Shown here one piece after another: positions 23,192-30,877 of a stretch of DNA of 35,924 nucleotides (position 1 is its first letter; each line of letters opens with the position of its first letter). Below the pieces are notes generated by a model. That model was not told the origin of the DNA and ran no database searches. It saw nothing but the letters and a program-made list of their open reading frames with translations. The position numbers and the translations under genes were made by a program. The stretch comes from Candidatus Hermodarchaeota archaeon (lineage in GTDB: Archaea; Asgardarchaeota; Hermodarchaeia; Hermodarchaeales; Hermodarchaeaceae), in assembly GCA_016839805.1 (NCBI GenBank), contig JAEOTO010000038.1, positions 1 to 35,924 on the forward strand. Reading direction: 5' to 3'.

Positions 23192-23824
23192 ATGGTAAAA
23201 TTCTGGGAAAAACTGTTTCCGAAAAAACCTGAACCCAAAGAAGATACCATTGCTCGGATTCATCGAGTGACGGATAAACTCGAAGTTCGTGGTCGCCAGT
23301 ACGAAACGAAAGCAAAAGACTCACGAATTAAAGCCGTTCGGTATGCTCGTCGGGGTGATCGGAAGGCGGCTAAACTCCAATTACGTCGCCGACAGCGGTA
23401 TCTGCGTAAGGCTAGGTTGATTGAGCAAGAAATCGATTTAATGGAACGTGGCGTGGAAGCCATTAATCAAGCTCGTGGCGAAACTGACGTTATCAATGCC
23501 TTGAAAGGTATTGGAAATGAACTGCAGAATCTCCGTGAAACCGCTTCACCCGAAGTGGCCCGTGAAGTCATCCTTGAAACACAAGCGTTAATTGAAGAAG
23601 CCGAAGCCACAGAAGAGATTCTGGGTCTTGGGCTAGACGATGAAGAACTCGATGCGGATGTTGAAGCTGAACTCGAGGATATCGAGACAATGATTGCATT
23701 AGAAGAGGCAGGACAACTGCCCGCGGTACCTGAGGGCGAAGAAGAGCCCTTAGAAACCTCTGAGGAACGCCGCGAACGTACTCGACGAGAATTGGAACGG
23801 CTTAAAAAAGAAGTGAAAGAATAG
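23192..23824 (+). CDS. ESCRT-III protein (Snf7 family), second paralogue
   Basis: 210 residues with the same architecture as the upstream gene but strongly diverged, likely the Vps20/32/60-type partner. The N-terminus MVKFWEKLFPKKPEPKED is amphipathic. The basic hairpin helices carry AVRYARRGDRKAAKLQLRRR near 48-67, equivalent to the GNMDAT-type turn. A helical INALKGIGNELQNL near 101-114 follows. The last 60 residues are very acidic (EELDADVEAELEDIE), then a basic C-terminal helix RTRRELERLKKEVKE that fits the MIM1 spacing (L-x2-LK preceded by TRRE). GGAGGAG inside the upstream gene's 3' end, and only a 3-base gap, show translational coupling. Two-component stoichiometry, as in Asgard ESCRT-IIIA/B, is inferred. 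Confidence 0.83.
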   Translation: MVKFWEKLFPKKPEPKEDTIARIHRVTDKLEVRGRQYETKAKDSRIKAVRYARRGDRKAAKLQLRRRQRYLRKARLIEQEIDLMERGVEAINQARGETDVINALKGIGNELQNLRETASPEVAREVILETQALIEEAEATEEILGLGLDDEELDADVEAELEDIETMIALEEAGQLPAVPEGEEEPLETSEERRERTRRELERLKKEVKE

Positions 23825-23845
23825 TTCTTCACGATTCCCAAAACG

Positions 23846-25345
23846 TTACTTTGAATATCGTGGCTCATCGAATCCTCTTCGAGCTCTTAAATCCTGAATC
23901 TGTGCATCGACTAAATAGAGTTCCTGAGTCAATGCGCGATACTGTTTGAAGAATTTCTCATCAGACAGTTTTCCGTCTTCGAACTGACGCTTTAAGACTT
24001 CCATAGTAGATTCGATGCTAAATCGTTGTTGTTCAAGCTGAAACAGTGGATCTCGCTCTAATGTCTCTGTTCGGCGATCTACTAACGAAGATCGGTGAGG
24101 ATAGTATCCCTCATACGGATAAGGACGGGGGATATCCGCAGGACTGGGTTCATCTATCTCTTCAGGCGACACAGCGTAATTGATTAGGATATCCAGTTCA
24201 TTGCGTAGAGAGGACACATCGACTTTCAGGTTTAACACTCGCAGTGAACCTGACGTCGTTACAAGGCTGTGTTCAGAGAAGCTCGTTGCTAAGGTGATTG
24301 CATCCGGGACTTCTTCTAACACCTTGGATGGTCCCCCTATTTTTAGCTCTTCATCCTCAGTGAAGATAACAAGACGGCGACGAATACGACCTTGGAGTTG
24401 AACGTTTTTAATTGTGCTTAAAGACGCTTTATGGACGATCCGCGTTTCTTTCGTGAAAAAGCCTTTTCGTCCCAGAAATAGGAGACGTTTCGTTGTGATG
24501 AAGAGGATTCCGTTACCCATACCTTCATTAACATCGGATTTGTGCAAGTTCACTGGTTGAATAGCAGCAACGGGTCTCTCATTTTCTAAGACTGGTAGAA
24601 ACTCAATGTGGTCGTTGAAGAGCTTGTGCCACTCAGCCATTTGCGTCAGGCGTGTATCAATCATGGCTAATTTGACATCTAATCCATTCACCAAGTCTCG
24701 GCAGTACGCTTGGTAATCCGCGACATCCTCTTGAATTGCCTCAATTAAACCCGCGAGGAGGGGAAAATCGGTAATCGTCCAACGTTCTGGCTGCATAAAT
24801 CGGGTTTTACTCGCGCGGTGCCGTTCAACGACATTTCGGGCTCGAAAGAGAATCCGTTCTTGGACGCTTGTTAGCTCAGTTTTCATCAACTCCAGAAGTT
24901 CCTTCTCTACATCTGGGTCGTGAAGAAAACTTGCCATTCGAAGTTCGCGAATCCGCCACCGTAAGATACGTAAACGTGCTGCAAACCCTGCCAGCAACTC
25001 ATGACCAGTTCGTAACCGATAATATGTTGTTCGAAATCGACCCACCAAATCCTGACGCATGTTATGAATGGGCACGATTTCCTCAGATCCACAATTCGGG
25101 CACAAATGAACCCTTCGTGTAGCCTTTTGGGCGGGTTCTTCGCATTCTGTACAGACCCATTCTTCCTCTTGTTCCTCAATATGATCTGGTCCACAGCGCG
25201 GACAAGTGAAAAATTCACTTAGGTCTTGGCGTGCACAAGGCAGACAAAAGACTTGGCCACATTCTTTACAGTAGCGTTCGGCCATGTTAATGTGGCAGGA
25301 GGGACAGAAACCACTATGTTGTGAATCCACCGCTGGCTGGGACAT
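23846..25345 (-). CDS. Multi-zinc-finger protein with GRAM/PH-like domain (ESCRT-adjacent)
   Basis: 499 residues, no signal peptide or TM. Residues 14-85 hold six CxxC pairs (14/17, 26/29, 34/37, 48/51, 65/68, 82/85), enough for three zinc sites in a B-box/RING-like and ribbon-like arrangement. Residues 95-250 are mostly helical and charged (ARLRILRWRIRELRM, KLFNDHIEFLPVL). Residues 276-345 look like a GRAM/bPH lipid- or ubiquitin-binding beta domain (ILFITTKRLLFLGRKGFFTK, then LVIFTEDEELKIGG). Residues 435-486 form a long helix with a SHOCT-like pattern (FEDGKLSDEKFFKQYRAL). The start is MSQPAVDS at 25345, after AAGG; an earlier in-frame ATG at 25372 is possible. It converges on the ESCRT-III pair, 21 bases apart. 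A Vps36/GLUE-like adaptor role is inference. Confidence 0.75.
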   Translation of the reverse strand: MSQPAVDSQHSGFCPSCHINMAERYCKECGQVFCLPCARQDLSEFFTCPRCGPDHIEEQEEEWVCTECEEPAQKATRRVHLCPNCGSEEIVPIHNMRQDLVGRFRTTYYRLRTGHELLAGFAARLRILRWRIRELRMASFLHDPDVEKELLELMKTELTSVQERILFRARNVVERHRASKTRFMQPERWTITDFPLLAGLIEAIQEDVADYQAYCRDLVNGLDVKLAMIDTRLTQMAEWHKLFNDHIEFLPVLENERPVAAIQPVNLHKSDVNEGMGNGILFITTKRLLFLGRKGFFTKETRIVHKASLSTIKNVQLQGRIRRRLVIFTEDEELKIGGPSKVLEEVPDAITLATSFSEHSLVTTSGSLRVLNLKVDVSSLRNELDILINYAVSPEEIDEPSPADIPRPYPYEGYYPHRSSLVDRRTETLERDPLFQLEQQRFSIESTMEVLKRQFEDGKLSDEKFFKQYRALTQELYLVDAQIQDLRARRGFDEPRYSK

Positions 25346-25478
25346 GAACCTTTCGTCCGTTAGACTCCACATATACTTTTCGTGAAATCCGGTAAACAGT
25401 CTAAAATAGCCTTTAAAACAACTTTAAAGCCGACTAAACTCCTTGAGATGGCGCGGAGCAACCTCAGCTGAGAATTGT

Positions 25479-26171
25479 TTAAGGCTGAAATTTGAATTGC
25501 ACAATTCGACGGTTTAAGGGGAGGGCAACATTATAGATCTGTGTACTAGCAACTTTGGTTTTGCGGACCCCGCGATGTGCGTGACCATGAATTGCCAAAG
25601 GAAGCGAATGTTTGACCAGTAACTCTTCAACGCGTTTACTACCCATCTGGGCAAAGGCTCGTTGGGTCTCACCTCTCAGTGTTGAAAAAGTCGGAGAATA
25701 ATGTGTAAGAAGAATTGTGTAAGGAGTTTTCGTTTTAGCCTTGACCATGAGTGAATCTAAAGTAACGATTCGTTCGGAGTAATGTTCTCGGATTCCCTGG
25801 ATATTCCGTGTTTGCCAAAAGGTGGGCTGATCTAGCACTCCACGGGTGCCAATTAGTGCAACTTCTTTGCCTCGGATAGTGAGATAAACGAGTTCATCAT
25901 CAAGAAAAATAATAGAATCACCAGCGGTAGTCCGTATCGTGTCTTTTATTGAATCGTAGTCGTCGTTTCCAAAACATGAAACAACAGGGCATTCTAATTT
26001 TGCTTCAGTCAGTTTTTTGACTAAGGGACCGATTCCACGAGCATTTCCGCGATTAACTAAATCACCTGCAACCAGAAAGAGATCTGGTTTTTTGCGTAAC
26101 TGACGAAGAGATTGAATAAAGAGTCCCTGGTACTGGGGCCAGTGAATATCGCTGGTGGCAGCTATTCGCAG
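25479..26171 (-). CDS. Metallophosphoesterase, likely CTG start
   Basis: 230 residues of the calcineurin-like metallophosphoesterase family. All metal-site motifs are present: SDIHW (DxH), VAGDLVNRG (GD with the following Asn), CFGNDD (the GNHD-equivalent), LLTHYSP (His) and IHGHAHRG (GHxH). The frame has no ATG, GTG or TTG start near its N-terminus: the first such codon lies well inside. Upstream is GGAGAGG, and the frame reads EEVRLRIAATSDIH, so CTG at 26171 (Leu in VR-L-RIAAT) is the best start, giving MRIAATSDIHWPQYQ. It begins 14 bases after the UbiA stop, in the same direction, so it is probably co-transcribed and the two could act on phospho-lipid precursors. Substrate unknown. A sequence error in the start codon is also possible. 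Confidence 0.8.
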   Translation of the reverse strand: MRIAATSDIHWPQYQGLFIQSLRQLRKKPDLFLVAGDLVNRGNARGIGPLVKKLTEAKLECPVVSCFGNDDYDSIKDTIRTTAGDSIIFLDDELVYLTIRGKEVALIGTRGVLDQPTFWQTRNIQGIREHYSERIVTLDSLMVKAKTKTPYTILLTHYSPTFSTLRGETQRAFAQMGSKRVEELLVKHSLPLAIHGHAHRGVRKTKVASTQIYNVALPLNRRIVQFKFQP

Positions 26172-26185
26172 CCTGACTTCCTCTC

Positions 26186-27103
26186 CTATATTACGATAAA
26201 GATGGTTCCAAGTAGAAAGTTTACCAACCCTTGGTAGGCACCGAGCTTATCCAAAAAACTTGCCCGTGTAGCGTATTTTACGGGATTACGAAGGATTAGA
26301 ACAGCTGACGATGCAACGCAAAGTGAGGCGGGAATCAATAGAACAACATACAGGGGTCCTGTCCAGTTCCATCCTAACCAGTTAGCGATCCATGGTACCC
26401 AGAAACTAATAACGCCGATGATGTTACAGATGGCCGCGAAAATGGCTGCGGCTCGAATTCCGTATTTACGGGCAATGGTCTGAACATTCCGAAGTGCATC
26501 ACCTTCAATATCTTCAATACCTTTGATCGCTTCCCGTCCTTGTAGAACGCTTGCAGCTGTAATAAAGTAGACAAATACAACTAGGGGAATGATGGGAAAA
26601 ACGATCAGTGCACCATAGAATAGGCCTATGGCAAAACTGATCGAAACCGTGAAATTCCCCCAAATTCCCATCACTTTCCCCTTTGCGGCATACGCAAGGC
26701 CCACGAAGGCAAAAAACCCGGCAATAGCTATGGTCCAAATCCCGATGGCTGAATAGCGAATCGTGACTGCTGACAATACCAACCCAATAGTGATCAAAAT
26801 CACGGTCCATGCCCGAGCCTGATTAATTGTAATTTGTCCGCTAGGTAGTGGTCGGTCTGGGCGATTTATTCTATCAACTTCTAAGTCATAGATGTCGTTA
26901 ATTACGTTGCCTGCAGCGGCGATGCACATGTATGTAATGGCTGTAAGGACCAGGACAATTACCAGCTCTAGTAGTGTCCAGCGGACTAGCAATAGGTTAG
27001 ATAGAATAAACCAGTTGGTGGTCAGAACGCCTATAATTGCGGTTAGGCTCCCGAAGAACAGGTTCGTGGGACGAGTGATAGTAATGAAGGCTTTTAGATT
27101 CAT
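26186..27103 (-). CDS. ubiA: UbiA-family prenyltransferase (DGGGP synthase-like)
   Basis: 305 residues with about eight to nine transmembrane segments. Archaeal members of this family attach the second geranylgeranyl chain to geranylgeranylglyceryl phosphate, making the core ether lipid precursor. The first Asp-rich motif is NVINDIYDLEVDRINRPDRP near residues 65-84 (NDxxDxxxD) and the second is GIEDIEGDALRNVQTIARKYG near 194-214 (DxEGD). The length and motif order match DGGGP synthase better than menaquinone-type UbiA, but specificity cannot be proven. The start MNLKAFITITRPTNLF is typical. A TTATTTAAA box lies upstream. The metallophosphoesterase gene follows closely on the same strand. Confidence 0.85.
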   Translation of the reverse strand: MNLKAFITITRPTNLFFGSLTAIIGVLTTNWFILSNLLLVRWTLLELVIVLVLTAITYMCIAAAGNVINDIYDLEVDRINRPDRPLPSGQITINQARAWTVILITIGLVLSAVTIRYSAIGIWTIAIAGFFAFVGLAYAAKGKVMGIWGNFTVSISFAIGLFYGALIVFPIIPLVVFVYFITAASVLQGREAIKGIEDIEGDALRNVQTIARKYGIRAAAIFAAICNIIGVISFWVPWIANWLGWNWTGPLYVVLLIPASLCVASSAVLILRNPVKYATRASFLDKLGAYQGLVNFLLGTIFIVI

Positions 27104-27280
27104 TAATAGTTGCCTCGTAAGGGGTGCATTGGAGACTTCTGGTTTAAATAAGAAACGGCAGGCCGATTAACCTAATATATTACTTTCAGTGACCTCCCTA
27201 TTCTATGTCTGTCTATTCAAACAGATAATCACGAATACCTAAAAAAGGGACAGTCACGGCATGAAAGCTGGGGAAACGGC
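27104..27280. other. Divergent promoter region
   Basis: Between the UbiA gene (minus) and the unknown gene at 27281 (plus). It has TATA-like TTTAAATAA near 27144-27152 for the minus strand and TAATATATT near 27173-27181 for the plus strand. No further gene seen. Confidence 0.4.
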
Positions 27281-28270
27281 TTGTCGGACGAAAGCTCACA
27301 TCCAAATTTTGAGTTCACAAGAAGCGGCAACTTAATCCAACTAGGGTACCTCGTCCAAAACCACTACACTCATCCCTTCTCTCTAACATTTCAAGATCTC
27401 ACGAATCTCTTCGTTCTTGGCACCCGGGCTGAAGATATCTATTACAATCTTCTCATCCAATTATGTGATGATCATCGAAAGTCTGTCATTGTATTCACAG
27501 GAAGCAATTCAAGTAGTTATGAAGAACAGGTTTGTGAAAGTCCATTCTGGTATCTTGATTTGACGACTGATGAAATTACCTTTAACGCCCTGTCCCTTGG
27601 AGACGGGCTGCACCCCTCCCGACAAATTACCATTCTAATTAGTCTGTTTGAAGAGTTTGTTCCTCTCTCCGCTACCGCACGAAACTTACTTCATGTAATA
27701 ATCTGGAAAACCCTATTTACCACTTCCAAACCCTCATTCCAGCATCTTCAAAATATACTCCCCTTTTACAAACACCATGACACTGCTTATCATGAAATTC
27801 AGCGATTGCTTGAAGCACTTCCACATGAATTATTAGAGACAAATTACGACAATCTCCAGCTTTCTCGTATTCAACATCTATCCACTATAATCTCCGGGGA
27901 TAACTTGCCGGTGAATCAGTTTGCATTGAATATGCTTCTACTAAAATTAGTGGCTGAAGAAAATGAGAACCTACCTCCACTCTTTTTAGTTAATCTCCCT
28001 TCACTAAATACCCAGCTCTTTCAATGGCTTTGTGCACGATATGCAGTGGCTAAGTGTCCATTAGTCATCTTTGATGCTCAAAATAATATTTCGACGCCTT
28101 CTGATCAACTGACGTACAACTTCATCTTTACGGATTCTCCGTATTCGGATGGATCTCTTCCTGGTAATCAGCTTACAGAATCCGAACGTTCCGTTATGGA
28201 CAAAAATAATGATTTTGTTGCAGTAAGACTCCGCAGCGAACCCGCAACCCGGATTATCACGATTTTCTAA
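27281..28270 (+). CDS. Large protein of unknown function, degenerate HerA/FtsK-like fold suspected
   Basis: 329 residues, acidic and Leu-rich, with no TM. The N-terminal layout recalls HerA/VirB4-type ATPases: a strand TNLFVLGTRAEDIYYNLLIQ occupies the place of the P-loop and next helix but lacks the GKS/T lysine. A later strand FWYLDLTTDEITFNALSLGD sits where the family has its NPL-type segment. The long LFEEFVPLSATARNLLHVI helix and a late PLVIFDAQNN (Walker B-like) come in the right order. So it may be a nucleotide-binding-dead relative; this is weak inference. The start is TTG 27281 with GGGGA upstream; the ATG at 27261 is out of frame. It converges on the small TPR-like gene. Confidence 0.5.
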   Translation: MSDESSHPNFEFTRSGNLIQLGYLVQNHYTHPFSLTFQDLTNLFVLGTRAEDIYYNLLIQLCDDHRKSVIVFTGSNSSSYEEQVCESPFWYLDLTTDEITFNALSLGDGLHPSRQITILISLFEEFVPLSATARNLLHVIIWKTLFTTSKPSFQHLQNILPFYKHHDTAYHEIQRLLEALPHELLETNYDNLQLSRIQHLSTIISGDNLPVNQFALNMLLLKLVAEENENLPPLFLVNLPSLNTQLFQWLCARYAVAKCPLVIFDAQNNISTPSDQLTYNFIFTDSPYSDGSLPGNQLTESERSVMDKNNDFVAVRLRSEPATRIITIF

Positions 28271-28310
28271 AATATCAAGATGAAACCAACTGGACTAAGC
28301 CTAAGAGGAT

Positions 28311-28511
28311 TTATTTGAGTTTCTTCAATTTTTCGTCAATTCTAGTAATCAAGTCTTGGTTACCAAGTCGTTCAAACATGGCTCGTGCCTGAGTATAGAG
28401 TTCCTTTGCTTCAGAAATTTCACCAATGGAAGCATGGTGATCAGCAAGTTCTTCGAGGTTCTCGCCCTTCCGTTGCACATAGGCGGTCAGTTGATCACTC
28501 GGTTTCGCCAT
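28311..28511 (-). CDS. Small helical (TPR-like hairpin) protein
   Basis: 66 residues. MAKPSDQLTAYVQRKGENLE is followed by a helix-turn-helix with TPR-like spacing (ELADHHASIGEISEAKELYT then ARAMFERLGNQ) and a basic C-terminal helix DEKLKKLK. It could be one TPR hairpin or a small coiled-coil adaptor. A strong TATA box at 28542-28554 and AGGATGG upstream support expression. No specific family recognised. Confidence 0.55.
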   Translation of the reverse strand: MAKPSDQLTAYVQRKGENLEELADHHASIGEISEAKELYTQARAMFERLGNQDLITRIDEKLKKLK

Positions 28512-28541
28512 ATAAACACCATCCTATCCTTGCGTAATTGA

Positions 28542-28554
28542 CTTATTTAATATA
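28542..28554 (-). promoter_or_regulatory. TATA box for the small TPR-like gene
   Basis: Minus-strand TATATTAAATAAG, about 31 bases before the ATG at 28511. Confidence 0.45.
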
Positions 28555-28589
28555 CCTCGAGAGGACCTTATCCTTCAGGATGAGACTAA

Positions 28590-28771
28590 TTCAAGGGGAC
28601 TTTAAATAATTCAGCGAGGAGTCAACTAGCGAGGTTCCGGTTAGTGGCTGAGAACCAAGGCCATCATGACTGGGCAACATCGCTGGACCAGCGAGTAGAG
28701 CCTGTGGACTAGTTGACAACGGTCGATGGTATGAAGCAGGAAACCTCGGTCTTCGGGTCGAGGTAGTTCAC
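28590..28771 (+). mobile_element. TnpB (IS200/IS605) C-terminal relic with omega-RNA-like 3' end
   Basis: A plus-strand frame (28590 on) reads FKGTLNNSARSQLARF, then NQGHHDWATSLDQRVEPVD, a TAG stop (28710-28712), then LTTVDGMKQETSVFGSR and TAG at 28764. VEPVD plus MKQET is the common C-terminal signature of archaeal TnpB. The 3' part forms a 9-bp stem (28743-28751 with 28756-28764) closed by a C(UUCG)G tetraloop and ends TAGTTCAC at 28764-28771, as at tnpB right ends and omega-RNA termini. GTCAACTAG (28621-28629) is the exact inverted complement of CTAGTTGAC (28709-28717), and a TCGCTGG/CCAGCGA hairpin lies inside. The zinc-ribbon and catalytic parts are absent. It is a relic, possibly an orphan RNA. 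Confidence 0.75.
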
Positions 28772-28807
28772 TGAACTTACCTGTGCGGGGAAATTGTAGG
28801 ATCGCTG

Positions 28808-30175
28808 TTAGGGTACCAAACGTGTGCGGTCTCGCGGGAAAAGAACGGCTTCGCGGATATTCGTATAACCAAGCATTTGCATCGTCAATCGCTCAACGCC
28901 GATGGCTAGACCGCCATGGGGTGGAGCGCCATATTGAAAGGGTTCGATGTAGAAGGCAAACGTTTTCGGATTTAATCCTGCCGCTTTTAATTGAGTTTTA
29001 AGTAGCTCGTATTGATGGATACGCTGACTGCCTGTAGTAACCTCCATCCCCCGATAAACAAGGTCAAACCCGCGAGTCAAGGATTCATCGCTTTCTAACG
29101 GCATCGTATAGAAAGGTCGTATGGCTGCTGGATAGCGGGTGAGAAAGAAGAACTCTTCACCGGATTCCTGCTTTACTAGCTGATGGAGCTTCTCCTCCCC
29201 ATCACTAGGAATATCAGTATCTGGAGGTAAATCAAGGCCTTCAGCTTTAAGCATCTCAACAGCTTCACGATATTCAATCCGCCGGATGGGGACACGTGGA
29301 ATTTTAATCTCAACTTCTAGTTGGTTTAATTCGTCCATACAACTCTTTTTCACCGAAGTAAAGGCGTCTAAAAGCAATTGCTCTTCAAGTTGCATAACAT
29401 CTTCTTCATCTTGAATCCAAGCCATCTCATAATCGAAGCTAGTGTATTCGTTCAAGTGCCGAGGGGTGTTGTGTTTTTCTGCGCGGTAAACGGGGGCGAT
29501 TTCATACACTCGATCAAATCCACCAACCAGGCACAATTGTTTGTAAAATTGTGGGCTTTGAGCGAGGAAGGCCTTTTTCTCAAAGTACTGTACTTCAAAA
29601 AGATCAGCCCCACCCTCCGTGGCAGTTGCGACAATTTTAGGGGTATGAATCTCACGAAAACCATGGGCTTCAAGGAATTTACGCATTTGAGCTATTGTGA
29701 AATGTTGAATTTTGAATAGCAACTGGGCTTCGAGACGGCGTAAATCCATAACACGGTTATCAAATCGAGTGGCGATATCGGCTTCAACTTTTCCAGATGT
29801 ATCTAAAGGCAGAGTGGAGGGTGCAGTATTAACAATCACAATCTGGTCAGGGATAAGTTCGACTCCTCGCCTAGCCTGTTTTTCTAGTTTGATTCGTCCT
29901 TTTACTGAAACCGCATATTCATTATCTAATTGGTCAAGGACCGAGAGTAGTTCAGGATCCGTCGTGGCGTGAGGAAGCGTACATTGAGTTAATCCCTCTC
30001 TGTCTCGAATAATTAGGAAACTGATTTTGCTTAATCGACGGATGCGTTGGACCCATCCTGTAATGATAACTTGTTTTCCTTGAATTTTTGGGGTCAATTC
30101 ATTGGAATAATGTGTCCGTTGAAGGGGTTTCATTCCGTGTTCTGAGGTCGATTTTGATTTGGGTGTGATTGTCAT
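28808..30175 (-). CDS. aspS: Aspartyl-tRNA synthetase (archaeal type)
   Basis: 455 residues: an N-terminal OB-fold anticodon domain (about 15-125, GKQVIITGWVQRIRRL), then the class II core. The flipping loop and Asp site appear as FLAQSPQFYKQ. Motif 2 is VYRAEKHNTPRHLNEYTSF and motif 3 is GGLAIGVERLTMQML. AspRS charges tRNA-Asp. In the discriminating archaeal enzyme from Thermococcus the residue after GWV is Trp; here it is Gln, so relaxed specificity (charging tRNA-Asn for later amidation) is possible but not shown. The ATG at 30175 is preceded by AGGAGGT, only a few bases away; Met 15 (KPLQRTHYSNEL) at 30133 is the alternative and matches the family start better. Confidence 0.88.
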   Translation of the reverse strand: MTITPKSKSTSEHGMKPLQRTHYSNELTPKIQGKQVIITGWVQRIRRLSKISFLIIRDREGLTQCTLPHATTDPELLSVLDQLDNEYAVSVKGRIKLEKQARRGVELIPDQIVIVNTAPSTLPLDTSGKVEADIATRFDNRVMDLRRLEAQLLFKIQHFTIAQMRKFLEAHGFREIHTPKIVATATEGGADLFEVQYFEKKAFLAQSPQFYKQLCLVGGFDRVYEIAPVYRAEKHNTPRHLNEYTSFDYEMAWIQDEEDVMQLEEQLLLDAFTSVKKSCMDELNQLEVEIKIPRVPIRRIEYREAVEMLKAEGLDLPPDTDIPSDGEEKLHQLVKQESGEEFFFLTRYPAAIRPFYTMPLESDESLTRGFDLVYRGMEVTTGSQRIHQYELLKTQLKAAGLNPKTFAFYIEPFQYGAPPHGGLAIGVERLTMQMLGYTNIREAVLFPRDRTRLVP

Positions 30176-30265
30176 TAACCTCCTGCCGTTTCTCAGCTAA
30201 TACGTATCTTAAACATTTCTTCCAGCCATCAATTTTCCTTCTTACTGTTTTTTCGGCATATTATC

Positions 30266-30841
30266 TTAGGAACCAAGCACTTTGCGTAGCTGACTAATGA
30301 TCTTCTCAGTATTTGATATTCCCAAACTAGCTATTGTGGATTCGGCATGATCCAGAAAGGTAATGAAGGGTTCAGCTGGATACCCGCTTTTTACTAATTC
30401 GCCTGCATGAAGTACGGTCGCCAATCGGTCTGCAGCTTCAACCACCCGCGCCTCTAGGGTTTCTCCCTTTAGGTATTCCTTCCAGATTTCTGTCAACTGG
30501 TTGCTTATTCCTTCGGGTAGAAAGGTGAGGATGTTTTTCATAGCTTGTTTCTCTGCGTTTTCCTTTGCCTGCTGGAATTTCGGATCCGTCTTTTGGGCAC
30601 TTATTGGAATATCACCAAGTTGTACCTCTGGGAGATCATGGATGAGGGCCATCAGCAATAAACGACTGACATCGATTTGTTGATTTGATTGGATCGCCAA
30701 AATATAGGCAGTAATTGCAGTGGTGTGCGAATGTGCGGCAACATTTTCCGCCATAGAAGGAGGTATGCCACGGAGGAGCCAGCCTGTTCGGAGAACACGT
30801 TTAAGATGATCACAAATGGTGAGGAAGTGATAAACAGTCAT
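30266..30841 (-). CDS. HD-domain phosphohydrolase (YfbR/HDDC2-like)
   Basis: 191 residues of the HD superfamily. The metal ligands are visible: His in ENVAAHSHTTAITAYIL near 33-49, the His-Asp pair in MALIHDLPEVQLGDIP near 63-78, and the final Asp in EAADRLATVL near 134-143. The arrangement resembles the 5'-deoxynucleotidase YfbR/HDDC2 branch, which removes phosphate from deoxynucleoside monophosphates, but substrate is inferred. It lies 36 bases downstream of the Roadblock gene, so it may belong to the same transcript, and upstream of AspRS. GTTGGGGG directly precedes the ATG. Confidence 0.75.
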   Translation of the reverse strand: MTVYHFLTICDHLKRVLRTGWLLRGIPPSMAENVAAHSHTTAITAYILAIQSNQQIDVSRLLLMALIHDLPEVQLGDIPISAQKTDPKFQQAKENAEKQAMKNILTFLPEGISNQLTEIWKEYLKGETLEARVVEAADRLATVLHAGELVKSGYPAEPFITFLDHAESTIASLGISNTEKIISQLRKVLGS

Positions 30842-30877
30842 CCCCCAACCTAGGGGTAGTTCTCGATAAAACGCTCA

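Noticed and set aside
28600..28790. Structured RNA such as SRP RNA, RNase P RNA or a tRNA
   Set aside because: No SRP domain IV motif, no RNase P conserved regions and no tRNA A/B boxes or cloverleaf; the translated TnpB tail explains the conservation better.
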